A stretch of 7,291 bases of DNA from an uncultured Eubacteriales bacterium (GTDB lineage: Bacteria > Bacillota > Clostridia > Peptostreptococcales > Anaerovoracaceae), in assembly GCA_959021945.1 (NCBI GenBank), contig CAUEYG010000067.1, positions 1 through 7,291 on the forward strand, written 5' to 3'. The number at the start of each line of letters is the position of its first letter. The first letter of the stretch is position 1. The notes under the pieces were generated by a model. The model saw only the letters and a list, made by a program, of their open reading frames with translations, did not search any database and had not been told where the DNA came from. A program made the translations under genes and the position numbers. Positions 1-6,811 of this stretch are shown here, piece after piece.

Positions 1-819
1 CGAAAATATTTGCCGGATTTGTTATCAGGAACACATCTGGGAGCTTTCGGACTGACAGAGCCTAATGCAGGAACTGATGCAGCCATGCAGCAGACTACAG
101 CAAAAGACATGGGCGACCACTGGCTGCTCAACGGAAGCAAAATCTTTATTTCCGGAGGCGGCATCGCTGATGTATATGTGGTTATGGCAATGACAGACAA
201 AAGCAAAGGCAACAAAGGAATCAGCGCATTTATTGTAGAAAAAGGAATGCCCGGATTTTCCAGAGGAAAAAAAGAAAATAAAATGGGAATCCGAGGTTCT
301 ATTGCAGCAGAGCTGGTCTTTGAAGACTGTAAGGTCCCAAAAGAAAACCTGCTGGGCAGCCTTGGAAAAGGATTTAAAGTGGCAATGTCATCCCTTGATG
401 TAGGAAGACTGGGAATCGCAGCTCAGGCCCTGGGATTGGCCCAAGGCGCCTTTGACGAAACCGTGGCATACATGAAACAAAGAAAACAGTTTGGCAGAAG
501 CTTAGATCGCTTCCAGGCCCTGGCCTTTGAAATGGCTAATATGAAAACTCGCATTGACGGTTCCCGTTTCCTGCTGTACAACGCAGCAAACCGCAGAGAC
601 CGGGGACTGGCCAGTACTGTGGAAGCAGCCCAGGCAAAACTGTCCTGTTCAGAAACCGCTTCTTATGTGGTAGATAAAGCAGTACAATTCCATGGCGGGT
701 ACGGATACATAAAGGATTACGCTGTAGAACGGATGTATCGGGACCAGAAAATCACAGAAATTTATGAAGGTACATCAGAAGTAATGAAAATGGTTATTTC
801 AGGAGACATCTTTAAATAA
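1..819 (+). CDS. Acyl-CoA dehydrogenase, short-chain/butyryl-CoA dehydrogenase type (5' partial)
   Basis: FAD flavoprotein that interconverts an acyl-CoA and its trans-2-enoyl-CoA; beside etfBA it probably works as an enoyl-CoA reductase. The frame is open from base 1, so the start lies upstream; 272 residues remain of the roughly 380 usual for the family, and most of the N-terminal helical domain is missing. In window residue numbers, the beta-domain motif LTEPNAGTD is at 18-26, the C-terminal signature starting QFHGGYGY is at 229-248, and the catalytic base is Glu256 in IYEGTSE (codon 766-768). The FAD-contacting GRLGIAAQALG and QRKQFGR stretches are intact. The usual EVQRMVIS tail reads EVMKMVIS. 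It lies 15 bases before etfB, the same pairing as in clostridial bcd-etfBA and acdB-etfBA clusters. The family is certain. The acyl chain is not: butyryl, branched or aryl-propionyl substrates all remain possible. Confidence 0.95.
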   Translation, partial: RKYLPDLLSGTHLGAFGLTEPNAGTDAAMQQTTAKDMGDHWLLNGSKIFISGGGIADVYVVMAMTDKSKGNKGISAFIVEKGMPGFSRGKKENKMGIRGSIAAELVFEDCKVPKENLLGSLGKGFKVAMSSLDVGRLGIAAQALGLAQGAFDETVAYMKQRKQFGRSLDRFQALAFEMANMKTRIDGSRFLLYNAANRRDRGLASTVEAAQAKLSCSETASYVVDKAVQFHGGYGYIKDYAVERMYRDQKITEIYEGTSEVMKMVISGDIFK

Positions 820-824
820 GGAGG
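818..824 (+). promoter_or_regulatory. Ribosome binding site of etfB
   Basis: AAGGAGG begins inside the acyl-CoA dehydrogenase stop codon and ends ten bases before the etfB ATG. It fixes the etfB start. Confidence 0.85.
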
Positions 825-834
825 AAAAACATAG

Positions 835-1623
835 ATGAAAATTGCAGTATGTGTAAAACAAGTGCCGGATACCAATGAGATTCGAATTAATCCGGAAACC
901 GGGACCCTGATCAGAGACGGAGTTCCCAGCATTTTAAATAACGATGACGCCAATGCCCTGGAGCAGGCGCTGCAGGTAAAAGACCAATTGCCGGATACAC
1001 AGATTGTAGTAATTACCATGGGGCCGCCCCAGGCAAAAGAAATGCTGCAGGAATGTTTGGCCATGGGTGCAGATGATGCTGTTCTGTTGTCTGACAGAGC
1101 CTTGGGCGGATCAGACACCTGGGCTACCTCCAACGCTCTGGCAGCAGGCCTTCAAAAAGCCGGTCCCTTTGACTTGATCTTTGCAGGAAGGCAGGCCATA
1201 GATGGGGATACTGCTCAAGTTGGGCCGCAGATCGCCGAAAAACTGGGACTGCCCCAAGTAACCTATGTAAAAGAGTTCCACATGGAGCAAGGCGCTGTGA
1301 CCGTCAAAAGGGCCCTGGAAGACGGATACGAATGCCTGAAAGTCAAGACCCCTTGCGTGTTGACCGCAATCAAAGAGCTGAATACACCAAGATATATGTC
1401 CATCCCGGGAATCCTAAAAGCAGGGAAAGCAGAAATCAAAGTGTGGAACGCCGAGGACATTGGCGTAGACAAAAGCATCGTAGGGCTGAAAGCTTCTCCT
1501 ACCAACGTATTTCGTTCCTTTACCCCCAAACCAAAGGGAAAGGGCATTGCTGTACAAGGGGATACCCCAAAGGAACTGGCTCAGAACCTTTTAGATGATT
1601 TGAGAAAAAAGCACAGTATTTAG
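835..1623 (+). CDS. etfB: Electron transfer flavoprotein subunit beta (EtfB), probable bifurcating type
   Basis: Small subunit of the cytoplasmic FAD-containing electron transfer flavoprotein that partners the upstream acyl-CoA dehydrogenase. It has 262 residues, the usual length. The N-terminus has the family KQVPDT motif (8-13). GRQAIDGDTAQVGPQ (118-132) is the FAD-binding loop typical of Etfs that carry a second FAD in the beta subunit and bifurcate electrons from NADH to enoyl-CoA and ferredoxin; the AMP-binding mitochondrial type reads DDDCNQTG here. The EtfB signature region VKRALEDGYECL (157-168) leads into TPCVLTA. The start ATG has AAGGAGG at 818-824, ten bases upstream. The stop is 13 bases before etfA. 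The family is certain from sequence; bifurcation is inferred from the motif and from clostridial relatives. Confidence 0.97.
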   Translation: MKIAVCVKQVPDTNEIRINPETGTLIRDGVPSILNNDDANALEQALQVKDQLPDTQIVVITMGPPQAKEMLQECLAMGADDAVLLSDRALGGSDTWATSNALAAGLQKAGPFDLIFAGRQAIDGDTAQVGPQIAEKLGLPQVTYVKEFHMEQGAVTVKRALEDGYECLKVKTPCVLTAIKELNTPRYMSIPGILKAGKAEIKVWNAEDIGVDKSIVGLKASPTNVFRSFTPKPKGKGIAVQGDTPKELAQNLLDDLRKKHSI

Positions 1624-1627
1624 GAGG
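1622..1627 (+). promoter_or_regulatory. Ribosome binding site of etfA, overlapping the etfB stop
   Basis: AGGAGG shares two bases with the TAG stop of etfB and lies nine bases before the etfA ATG, so ribosomes ending etfB finish on the etfA initiation region. Confidence 0.85.
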
Positions 1628-1636
1628 AATGAAACT

Positions 1637-2710
1637 ATGACAAATTTTGCAGAGTACAAGGACGTATGGGTTTATACAGAACAGCGGCAGGGCAAGCTGA
1701 TGAACGTGGCCCTGGAACTGTTGGGAGAAGGATACCGTCTTTCCCGGGAAATCAGTGATCAGACAAAAGTATGTGCCGTTTTAGTGGGCGAGAACACAGA
1801 CCAACTGGCAGAGGAACTATACGCTTATGGAGCTGACACCGTTTATCAGATTGATGACCCCCTTTTAAAGCAGTACACAACAGATGGATATGCCAAAGTC
1901 CTGACAGATGCCATTGAAACATACAAACCGGAAATCGTCTTGTTTGGAGCCACTCATATTGGAAGAGACCTGGCTCCCAGAGTGGCAGCAAGGCTGAACA
2001 CAGGGCTGACTGCAGACTGTACAAGACTGGATATTCACACAGGGCACTATATGGAATACCTGGAAACCTACACAACCGCCAGTCTGACAGGCCTTTCTGC
2101 AGATGATGGAAACAAAGGGCTCAAGCAAACAAGACCTGCTTTTGGCGGAAATCTGATGGCAACCATTGTAACACCTAATACAAGGCCCCAGATGGCTACA
2201 GTAAGGCCCGGTGTAATGGAAAAAAGAGAAAAGCAGACAGGCAAGAAAGGAGAGCTGATCAAGGTAAAACCAGAGCTTTCCCCAAATGATATTCAGGTGG
2301 AAGTGATGGAAGTCGTAAAAGAAGCAAAGGAACTGGTTTCCCTCACAGATGCCCAAATTATCTGCTCAGGAGGCAGAGGACTGGGAGATGCATCCGGGTT
2401 TGAACTGATTCAAGAATTTGCCAAAAAGGTAGGGGGAGTTGTAGGAGCATCCCGTGCAGCAGTAGATGCAGGATGGATTGACCAGAGCCACCAGGTAGGT
2501 CAGACAGGGACTACTGTAAAGCCAAGGATTTACTTTGCCTGTGGAATTTCAGGCGCAATCCAGCACCTGGCAGGCATGCAGACATCGGATCTTATCATTG
2601 CCATTAACAAAGACCCGGATGCACCAATGATGGGGATTGCCGACTACGCCCTGTGCGGGGATTTGAAAAAAATCATTCCAGAGATTATACAGCAGTGGGA
2701 CTGCCAGTAA
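1637..2710 (+). CDS. etfA: Electron transfer flavoprotein subunit alpha (EtfA)
   Basis: Large Etf subunit, which holds the electron-shuttling FAD and docks on the acyl-CoA dehydrogenase. It has 357 residues, slightly longer than many EtfA proteins (about 320-345). The N-terminal nucleotide-binding-like domain contains GATHIGRDLAPRVAARL (104-120) and LTADCT (124-129). The C-terminal FAD domain shows GGRGLG (245-250), GASRAAVDAGWID (270-282), HQVGQTG (285-291), SGAIQHLAGM (305-314) and NKDPDAP (324-330), all intact. Between LTADCT and QTRPAFGGN (164-172) is a segment about 20 residues longer than in the Acidaminococcus protein as I recall it. AGGAGG at 1622-1627 overlaps the etfB stop codon, so expression is probably tied to etfB. 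Confidence 0.97.
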   Translation: MTNFAEYKDVWVYTEQRQGKLMNVALELLGEGYRLSREISDQTKVCAVLVGENTDQLAEELYAYGADTVYQIDDPLLKQYTTDGYAKVLTDAIETYKPEIVLFGATHIGRDLAPRVAARLNTGLTADCTRLDIHTGHYMEYLETYTTASLTGLSADDGNKGLKQTRPAFGGNLMATIVTPNTRPQMATVRPGVMEKREKQTGKKGELIKVKPELSPNDIQVEVMEVVKEAKELVSLTDAQIICSGGRGLGDASGFELIQEFAKKVGGVVGASRAAVDAGWIDQSHQVGQTGTTVKPRIYFACGISGAIQHLAGMQTSDLIIAINKDPDAPMMGIADYALCGDLKKIIPEIIQQWDCQ

Positions 2711-2715
2711 AGGAG
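2711..2715 (+). promoter_or_regulatory. Ribosome binding site of the thiolase gene
   Basis: AGGAG directly after the etfA stop, eight bases before the thiolase ATG at 2724. The core is slightly shorter than the others in this operon. Confidence 0.75.
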
Positions 2716-2723
2716 CGGAAACA

Positions 2724-3926
2724 ATGAATCGAGAAGTAGTGATAATAGATGGTGCGCGTACCCCCTTTGGCAGAATGGGAGGCGCTTTACGGCCCTACTT
2801 GCCAACAGAACTTGCAGCCATGACCATAAAAGGCCTTTGTGAGAAAACCGGCATCTTGGAAAAGGGCAAGGTAGACGCTGTCTTTGCCGGCAGTGCATCA
2901 GGAGACCTGAACTGCCACAACTTTGCCAGATACGCTGCTCTGCTGGCAGGGCTTCCTTATGAAACCTCAGCCACCTTCCTGGAAATGCAGTGTGGATCTT
3001 CCATTGCCTGCATCAACAATGCAGCGCTGCAGATCCAAGCAGGACTAATTGATACAGCTATTTGCGGCGGAGCAGAATCCCACAGCCAAACTTACTACAA
3101 ATATTCCACAGCAGTAACGCCATATAAGGCAATCGCTCCGGCGGCAGCACCTCTCAAACTGGCGCCAATGGAAGAGGATGATCTCTCTATGATTGAAATT
3201 TCAGACCGTATGGCGAAAAAATGGGGTATTTCCAGGCAAGAATGCGATGAATTTGCCCTCAGATCCCAGACAAGAGCTGCACAGGCCATAGAAAAAGGAT
3301 ATTTCAAAGAGGAAATTCTTCCTGTCAGCGTTGAATATTCCAGAAAAGAGGGGCCTATTCTTGTAGATACAGACGAGCATCCAAGGAAGGGAACAACCAT
3401 AGAAGGACTGGCAAAATTAAAGCCAGTCAATGAAGGCGGAGTCACAACAGCAGGAAACGCTTCAGGAAGAAATGACGGCGCTGCCTTTATCCTCATGATG
3501 AGCGCTGATAAAGCAAAGGCTCTGGGCTATAAGCCAGCGGCAAAATGGGTAACAGGAGCTGATATTGGCGTAGATCCCAAGCTAATGGGAATTGGCCCTG
3601 CCTACTCCAACCATCAATGCTTGAAAAGAGCAGGGCTAAAAATGACAGACATCGATATTTATGAATGCAACGAAGCCTTTGCGGCACAGAACTTAAGCGT
3701 AATCAGACAGATGGAAATCATGGAGGGAGAATCTATGAACATGGAAAACTGGAACCCTAATGGGGGAGCCATTGCCTTTGGCCATCCCAACGGTGCATCC
3801 GGTGCCAGAGTCTGCATTTTTACCATGAAAGAACTGGCCCGCAGAGGCGGAAAATATGGGTTGTTCTCATCCTGCTGCGGCGGCGGCCTTGGGGTGTCCA
3901 CACTCATTGAGAATCTGGAGGTTTAA
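2724..3926 (+). CDS. Thiolase family protein (acetyl-CoA acetyltransferase / 3-ketoacyl-CoA thiolase)
   Basis: Cytoplasmic thiolase that either condenses acetyl-CoA with an acyl-CoA or cleaves a 3-ketoacyl-CoA; direction and chain are not fixed by sequence. It has 400 residues, full length. The four active-site elements are present: nucleophile Cys90 in MQCGSSIA, Asn316 in CNEAFAAQ, His354 in GHPNGASGAR, and a second cysteine at 384 in SSCCGGGLG. Ser247 in AGNASG is also kept. Departures from the common biosynthetic thiolase are Arg249 where NASGIND is usual, Asn356 in place of Ile in GHPIG, and CCGGG in place of CIGGG. The cover-domain stretch 145-157 (KLAPMEEDDLSMI) also differs from the usual form. 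AGGAG at 2711-2715 supports the ATG. It lies between etfA and the dehydrogenase with gaps of 13 and 3 bases. The family is secure; substrate is open. Confidence 0.92.
   Translation: MNREVVIIDGARTPFGRMGGALRPYLPTELAAMTIKGLCEKTGILEKGKVDAVFAGSASGDLNCHNFARYAALLAGLPYETSATFLEMQCGSSIACINNAALQIQAGLIDTAICGGAESHSQTYYKYSTAVTPYKAIAPAAAPLKLAPMEEDDLSMIEISDRMAKKWGISRQECDEFALRSQTRAAQAIEKGYFKEEILPVSVEYSRKEGPILVDTDEHPRKGTTIEGLAKLKPVNEGGVTTAGNASGRNDGAAFILMMSADKAKALGYKPAAKWVTGADIGVDPKLMGIGPAYSNHQCLKRAGLKMTDIDIYECNEAFAAQNLSVIRQMEIMEGESMNMENWNPNGGAIAFGHPNGASGARVCIFTMKELARRGGKYGLFSSCCGGGLGVSTLIENLEV
3917..3921 (+). promoter_or_regulatory. Ribosome binding site of the 3-hydroxyacyl-CoA dehydrogenase gene, inside the thiolase gene
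   Basis: GGAGG lies within the last codons of the thiolase, eight bases before ATG 3930. It supports this start and suggests coupling of the two genes. Confidence 0.8.
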
Positions 3927-3929
3927 AAA

Positions 3930-4787
3930 ATGATAAAAAAAGTAGGAGTTGTAGGAGCAGGAATGATGGGGGCGGAAATCGCCCTGTGCTTTGCCAGAGC
4001 AGGACTTCAAACCATATTAAGCGATACATCCCTGGAAATGGCTGAAAAGGGAAAAGAGAAACAAGAGGCTATTTTAGAAAAACGCATAAAAAAAGGCAAA
4101 ATGGAAGAGCAGGAAAAAGAAAAAATTCTAAACAGAGTTGTGCCGGCAGGAGACCTGGCCTCTATGGCTGACTGCGATCTAGTCATAGAAGCAGTGCTGG
4201 AAAACCTGAAAATCAAGCAAGAAATTTTTGCAAGCCTGGATGAAATCTGTAAAGAAACTACGATTTTAGCCAGCAACACATCCAGTATTTCCATTACAAA
4301 ACTGGCAGCTGCAGTTGGAGACCAAAGGAAAGAACGCTTTATTGGAATGCACTTTAACTCTCCGGCCAGCGTCATGAAATTGGTAGAAGTCATTCCAGCC
4401 CTTCTGACAAAGGAAGAAACAGCAGAGCTTGTGGTACAGGTTTTAACAGACATTGAAAAAGAGCCGGTCCGGGTAAAAGATGTAGTCGGTTTCGGACTGA
4501 ACCGCCTGTTTCACTGCTTTTACCTGGAGGCCTGCCGCCTAGTGGAAGAAGGCGTCTGCACGCCGGAGGACGTAGATAAAATCTGCAAATATGGGTTGGG
4601 ACACCCTATGGGAATCTGCGCCCTGCTGGACATTACCGGACATGATCTGAATCAGAGTGTAGACCAGATTTTGTTTGAAGCCTATGGAGACCGATTCCGC
4701 CCCAGCCCTGTAATCCAGAGAATGGTTGATTCAGGACGGCTGGGAAGAAAAACAGGAGCAGGTTTCTATGAATACAACAAAAAATAG
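3930..4787 (+). CDS. 3-hydroxyacyl-CoA dehydrogenase (Hbd/PaaH family), with divergent active-site loops
   Basis: NAD(P)-dependent oxidoreductase interconverting 3-hydroxyacyl-CoA and 3-ketoacyl-CoA. It has 285 residues, standard for the stand-alone bacterial enzyme (about 282). The N-terminal Rossmann fold begins with GAGMMG (9-14); Asp32 after the second strand is consistent with NAD preference. Catalytic elements are Ser118 in SNTSS, His141 in GMHF, Glu153 in KLVEVI and Asn191 in GLNR. Three usually rigid segments are altered: HFFNPAPV reads HFNSPASV (141-148), NRILIPMINEA reads NRLFHCFYLEA (191-201), and HPMGPLELGDFIG reads HPMGICALLDITG (225-237). The C-terminal LGRKTGAGFYEY (271-282) is normal. 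The start follows the thiolase stop by 3 bases. The enzyme looks active, but the changed loops suggest a substrate other than 3-hydroxybutyryl-CoA (inference). Confidence 0.93.
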   Translation: MIKKVGVVGAGMMGAEIALCFARAGLQTILSDTSLEMAEKGKEKQEAILEKRIKKGKMEEQEKEKILNRVVPAGDLASMADCDLVIEAVLENLKIKQEIFASLDEICKETTILASNTSSISITKLAAAVGDQRKERFIGMHFNSPASVMKLVEVIPALLTKEETAELVVQVLTDIEKEPVRVKDVVGFGLNRLFHCFYLEACRLVEEGVCTPEDVDKICKYGLGHPMGICALLDITGHDLNQSVDQILFEAYGDRFRPSPVIQRMVDSGRLGRKTGAGFYEYNKK

Positions 4788-4791
4788 GAGG
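4786..4791 (+). promoter_or_regulatory. Ribosome binding site of the enoyl-CoA hydratase gene, overlapping the preceding stop
   Basis: AGGAGG overlaps the TAG stop of the 3-hydroxyacyl-CoA dehydrogenase gene and lies five bases before ATG 4797, a short but workable spacing. Confidence 0.75.
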
Positions 4792-4796
4792 CGCAC

Positions 4797-5564
4797 ATGG
4801 CACAAGTAACATTAACCAAAAAAGGACAAATCGGTATCTTGCGTATTGACAGACCCGAGGCCCTTAACGCCCTAAACAGAGAGCTTGTAGATCAGATGGA
4901 TGAAAAAATAGAGCAAGTTATTCAAGATAAGGATATGCGGTGCTTAATCCTTCACAGCCATAAAAACTTTGCAGCAGGGGCGGATATCAAGAGCATGGCA
5001 CAGTGCGATGAAGAAAGTGCCAAAGCCTTTCTGTTTTCGCCTACTTACAACAAAATTGCAGATCTGCCTATTCCCGTTATCGCAGCTATTGAAGGATATG
5101 CCCTTGGCGGCGGGATGGAGCTGGCCATGACAGCAGACATCCGCATTGCAGGAGAAGGGGCTCAAATGGGTTTTCCTGAAGTAACGCTGGGAATCATTCC
5201 CGGGGCAGGCGGCACAATCCGAGTACCTAGAATCATCGGAGAGGCCAAAGCCAAAGAACTGATTTTCACCGGAGATCGAATTTCCGCAAAAGAAGCCAGA
5301 GAAATAGGACTGGTCAATCGGGTAGTACCTGATGAGCAAGTCTTATCTCAGGCTGTGGAGCTGGCTGAAAAAATCAGCCGGAGAGCCCCAGTAGCAGTGG
5401 CTATGGCAAAGGCTACCATAAGGGCAGGACAAGAGGAGCCTGACCAAAACAAAGGAGTCGCTATTGAAGCGGAAAACTGGGCCAAGCTCTTTACAACACA
5501 GGACCAGAAAGAAGGAATGCAAGCCTTTTTTGAACGGAGAAAACCTGTTTTCACTAACCAATAG
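4797..5564 (+). CDS. Enoyl-CoA hydratase (crotonase family)
   Basis: Hydrates trans-2-enoyl-CoA to 3-hydroxyacyl-CoA, or the reverse. It has 255 residues, normal for a monofunctional crotonase. The oxyanion-hole segments are AAGADIKSM (59-67) and GYALGGGMELAM (100-111). Both glutamates needed for hydratase chemistry are present: Glu108 in GGGMELAM and Glu128 in FPEVTLG, followed by IPGAGGT (134-140). Crotonase-fold enzymes of other function commonly lose one of these two, so true hydratase activity is likely. The strand before the oxyanion loop reads HSHKNF where a G-x-G-type turn is more common. AGGAGG at 4786-4791 overlaps the preceding stop. It is a separate protein from the dehydrogenase (TAG stop, 9-base gap), not a FadB-like fusion. 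It would supply the entry to the oxidative branch from the enoyl-CoA made by the downstream dehydratase. Confidence 0.93.
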   Translation: MAQVTLTKKGQIGILRIDRPEALNALNRELVDQMDEKIEQVIQDKDMRCLILHSHKNFAAGADIKSMAQCDEESAKAFLFSPTYNKIADLPIPVIAAIEGYALGGGMELAMTADIRIAGEGAQMGFPEVTLGIIPGAGGTIRVPRIIGEAKAKELIFTGDRISAKEAREIGLVNRVVPDEQVLSQAVELAEKISRRAPVAVAMAKATIRAGQEEPDQNKGVAIEAENWAKLFTTQDQKEGMQAFFERRKPVFTNQ

Positions 5565-5567
5565 AAC

Positions 5568-5575
5568 AAAGGAGG
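5568..5575 (+). promoter_or_regulatory. Ribosome binding site deciding the dehydratase alpha-subunit start
   Basis: AAAGGAGG with an eight-base spacer to ATG 5584. This selects the 408-residue form over a 448-residue in-frame extension that would begin inside the hydratase gene. Confidence 0.88.
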
Positions 5576-5583
5576 ACATTTGC

Positions 5584-6810
5584 ATGGATCACAAACAAAT
5601 GACATCAAAAAAAATGCTAAACGAGCTGGTAGCCAAACATTATGACAGCGCTGTCCAGGCAAAGAAAGAGGGAAAACCAGTTGTATGGGCCACTTCCATT
5701 TGCCCCCAGGAATTACTGGAAACCATGGATCTTGTAACCGTTTATCCGGAAAACCACGCAGCAGCCATTGGAGCAAGAAAAGAAGCCCTAACTTTTATCG
5801 AGCATTCGGAGGCACAGGGGTATTCTGCCGACATTTGCTCCTATGCCAGAGTCAATATGGGCTATACAGAAATCAAACACGCCCAGGCCCAGGACATTCC
5901 TCTTCCTGACTTGATTTTCTGCTGCAGCAACATCTGCAATACGGTCATTAAATGGTACGAAAACCTTGCCAAACAATTGGGCATCCCACTGATTATGTTT
6001 GATATGCCTTTTAATCATACTTATGAAGTTCCTTCCCACAGCATCACATATATGCGCGGGCAAATCCAATACGCCATTAAACAGCTGGAAGACTTTACAA
6101 AACAAAAGTTTGACTATGATAAGTTTCAGGAAGTAATGGAGCTTTCCAACGCTACATGTCAGTGGTGGAAAAAAGCGACTGACTGGGCCAAAGTAAAACC
6201 ATCGCCCCTTAATGGCTTTGATATGTTCAACTATATGGCCATGATCGTGTGCATGAGAGGAAACAAAGACGGACACAAGCTGTTCAAACTGTGGCATGAT
6301 GAAATGGCGGAAAAGGCCAAAGCAGGACAAGGGCCATGGAGATCAGCAGAAGAGCAGTACCGGGTCATATGGGATGGAATCGCTTGCTGGCCCCACCTTT
6401 CCACCACCTTTAAAACCTTAAAAAAATACGGCATCAATATGGTAACCTCTACCTATCCGGAATCCTGGAATGTCAGGTATGAAACAAATGATCTGGATGG
6501 CATGGCAAGGGCCTATGCGTCCAACTATGCCAACAGAAATCTGGATTACGATACTAATAATATGAAAACCCTGGTACAGGACTTTGGAGTAGAAGGAATC
6601 ATCTATCATTCCAATAGGAGCTGCAAGTTAATGGATTTTCGCCAGTACGAAGTTCAGAGGCGAGTGGCCAAGGCCACAGGAGTACCGTCTGTTGTCTTTG
6701 ACGGAGACCAGACAGACCCCAGAAACTTTTCTGAGGCCCAATATGAAACGAGAATACAGGCCCTGGTGGAAATGATGGAAAAAAGGAAAGAGGCACAGAG
6801 GAGGGGATAA
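5584..6810 (+). CDS. 2-hydroxyacyl-CoA dehydratase, alpha subunit (HadB/FldB type)
   Basis: Alpha subunit of an oxygen-sensitive iron-sulfur dehydratase that removes water from an (R)-2-hydroxyacyl-CoA through a ketyl radical, giving a 2-enoyl-CoA. It has 408 residues, the length I recall for Clostridioides difficile HadB, and it aligns by eye end to end: PQELLE (41-46), YPENHAA (54-60), YSADICSYAR (80-89), CCSNICN (113-119), VIKWYEN (121-127), NGFDMF (210-215), CWPHL (268-272), NRSCKLM (344-350), FDGDQTDPR (372-380). By family analogy, Cys85, Cys118 and Cys347 are the likely [4Fe-4S] ligands. An in-frame extension to 5464 lies inside the hydratase gene and is not used; ATG 5584 has AAAGGAGG eight bases upstream. 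Substrate is unknown: isocaproyl, phenyllactyl, lactyl or others are possible. Benzoyl-CoA reductase subunits are related but fit less well. Confidence 0.92.
   Translation: MDHKQMTSKKMLNELVAKHYDSAVQAKKEGKPVVWATSICPQELLETMDLVTVYPENHAAAIGARKEALTFIEHSEAQGYSADICSYARVNMGYTEIKHAQAQDIPLPDLIFCCSNICNTVIKWYENLAKQLGIPLIMFDMPFNHTYEVPSHSITYMRGQIQYAIKQLEDFTKQKFDYDKFQEVMELSNATCQWWKKATDWAKVKPSPLNGFDMFNYMAMIVCMRGNKDGHKLFKLWHDEMAEKAKAGQGPWRSAEEQYRVIWDGIACWPHLSTTFKTLKKYGINMVTSTYPESWNVRYETNDLDGMARAYASNYANRNLDYDTNNMKTLVQDFGVEGIIYHSNRSCKLMDFRQYEVQRRVAKATGVPSVVFDGDQTDPRNFSEAQYETRIQALVEMMEKRKEAQRRG
6799..6804 (+). promoter_or_regulatory. Ribosome binding site of the dehydratase beta subunit
   Basis: AGGAGG within the final codons of the alpha-subunit gene, seven bases before ATG 6812. 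It supports the start of the truncated beta subunit. Confidence 0.82.
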
Positions 6811-6811
6811 A

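Noticed and set aside
10..12. TTG as a start codon for the acyl-CoA dehydrogenase
   Set aside because: The frame is open upstream to base 1 and the residues before it (RKY) belong to the conserved RKYLP-type stretch; the real start is outside the window.
1865..2356. Long antisense reading frame of 163 codons opposite etfA
   Set aside because: It is opposite a highly conserved gene, rich in Cys and Phe as expected of a shadow frame, and shows no recognisable domain or ribosome binding site.
3930..5564. A fused FadB-like multifunctional hydratase/dehydrogenase
   Set aside because: A TAG stop, a 9-base gap and a new ribosome binding site separate the two proteins, and their order is opposite to FadB.
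5464..5583. In-frame 40-residue N-terminal extension of the dehydratase alpha subunit
   Set aside because: It lies within the hydratase coding sequence, has a basic low-similarity composition, and the ATG at 5584 has a well-spaced AAAGGAGG and gives the family's usual length.
5788..6330. Antisense reading frame of 180 codons opposite the dehydratase alpha subunit
   Set aside because: The composition reflects the complementary strand of a conserved gene; no motif or start signal supports it.
820..6811. Promoters, terminators or riboswitches in the intergenic gaps
   Set aside because: All gaps are 1-19 bases and filled by ribosome binding sites; there is no room for a hairpin terminator with a T-run or a -35/-10 pair outside coding sequence.
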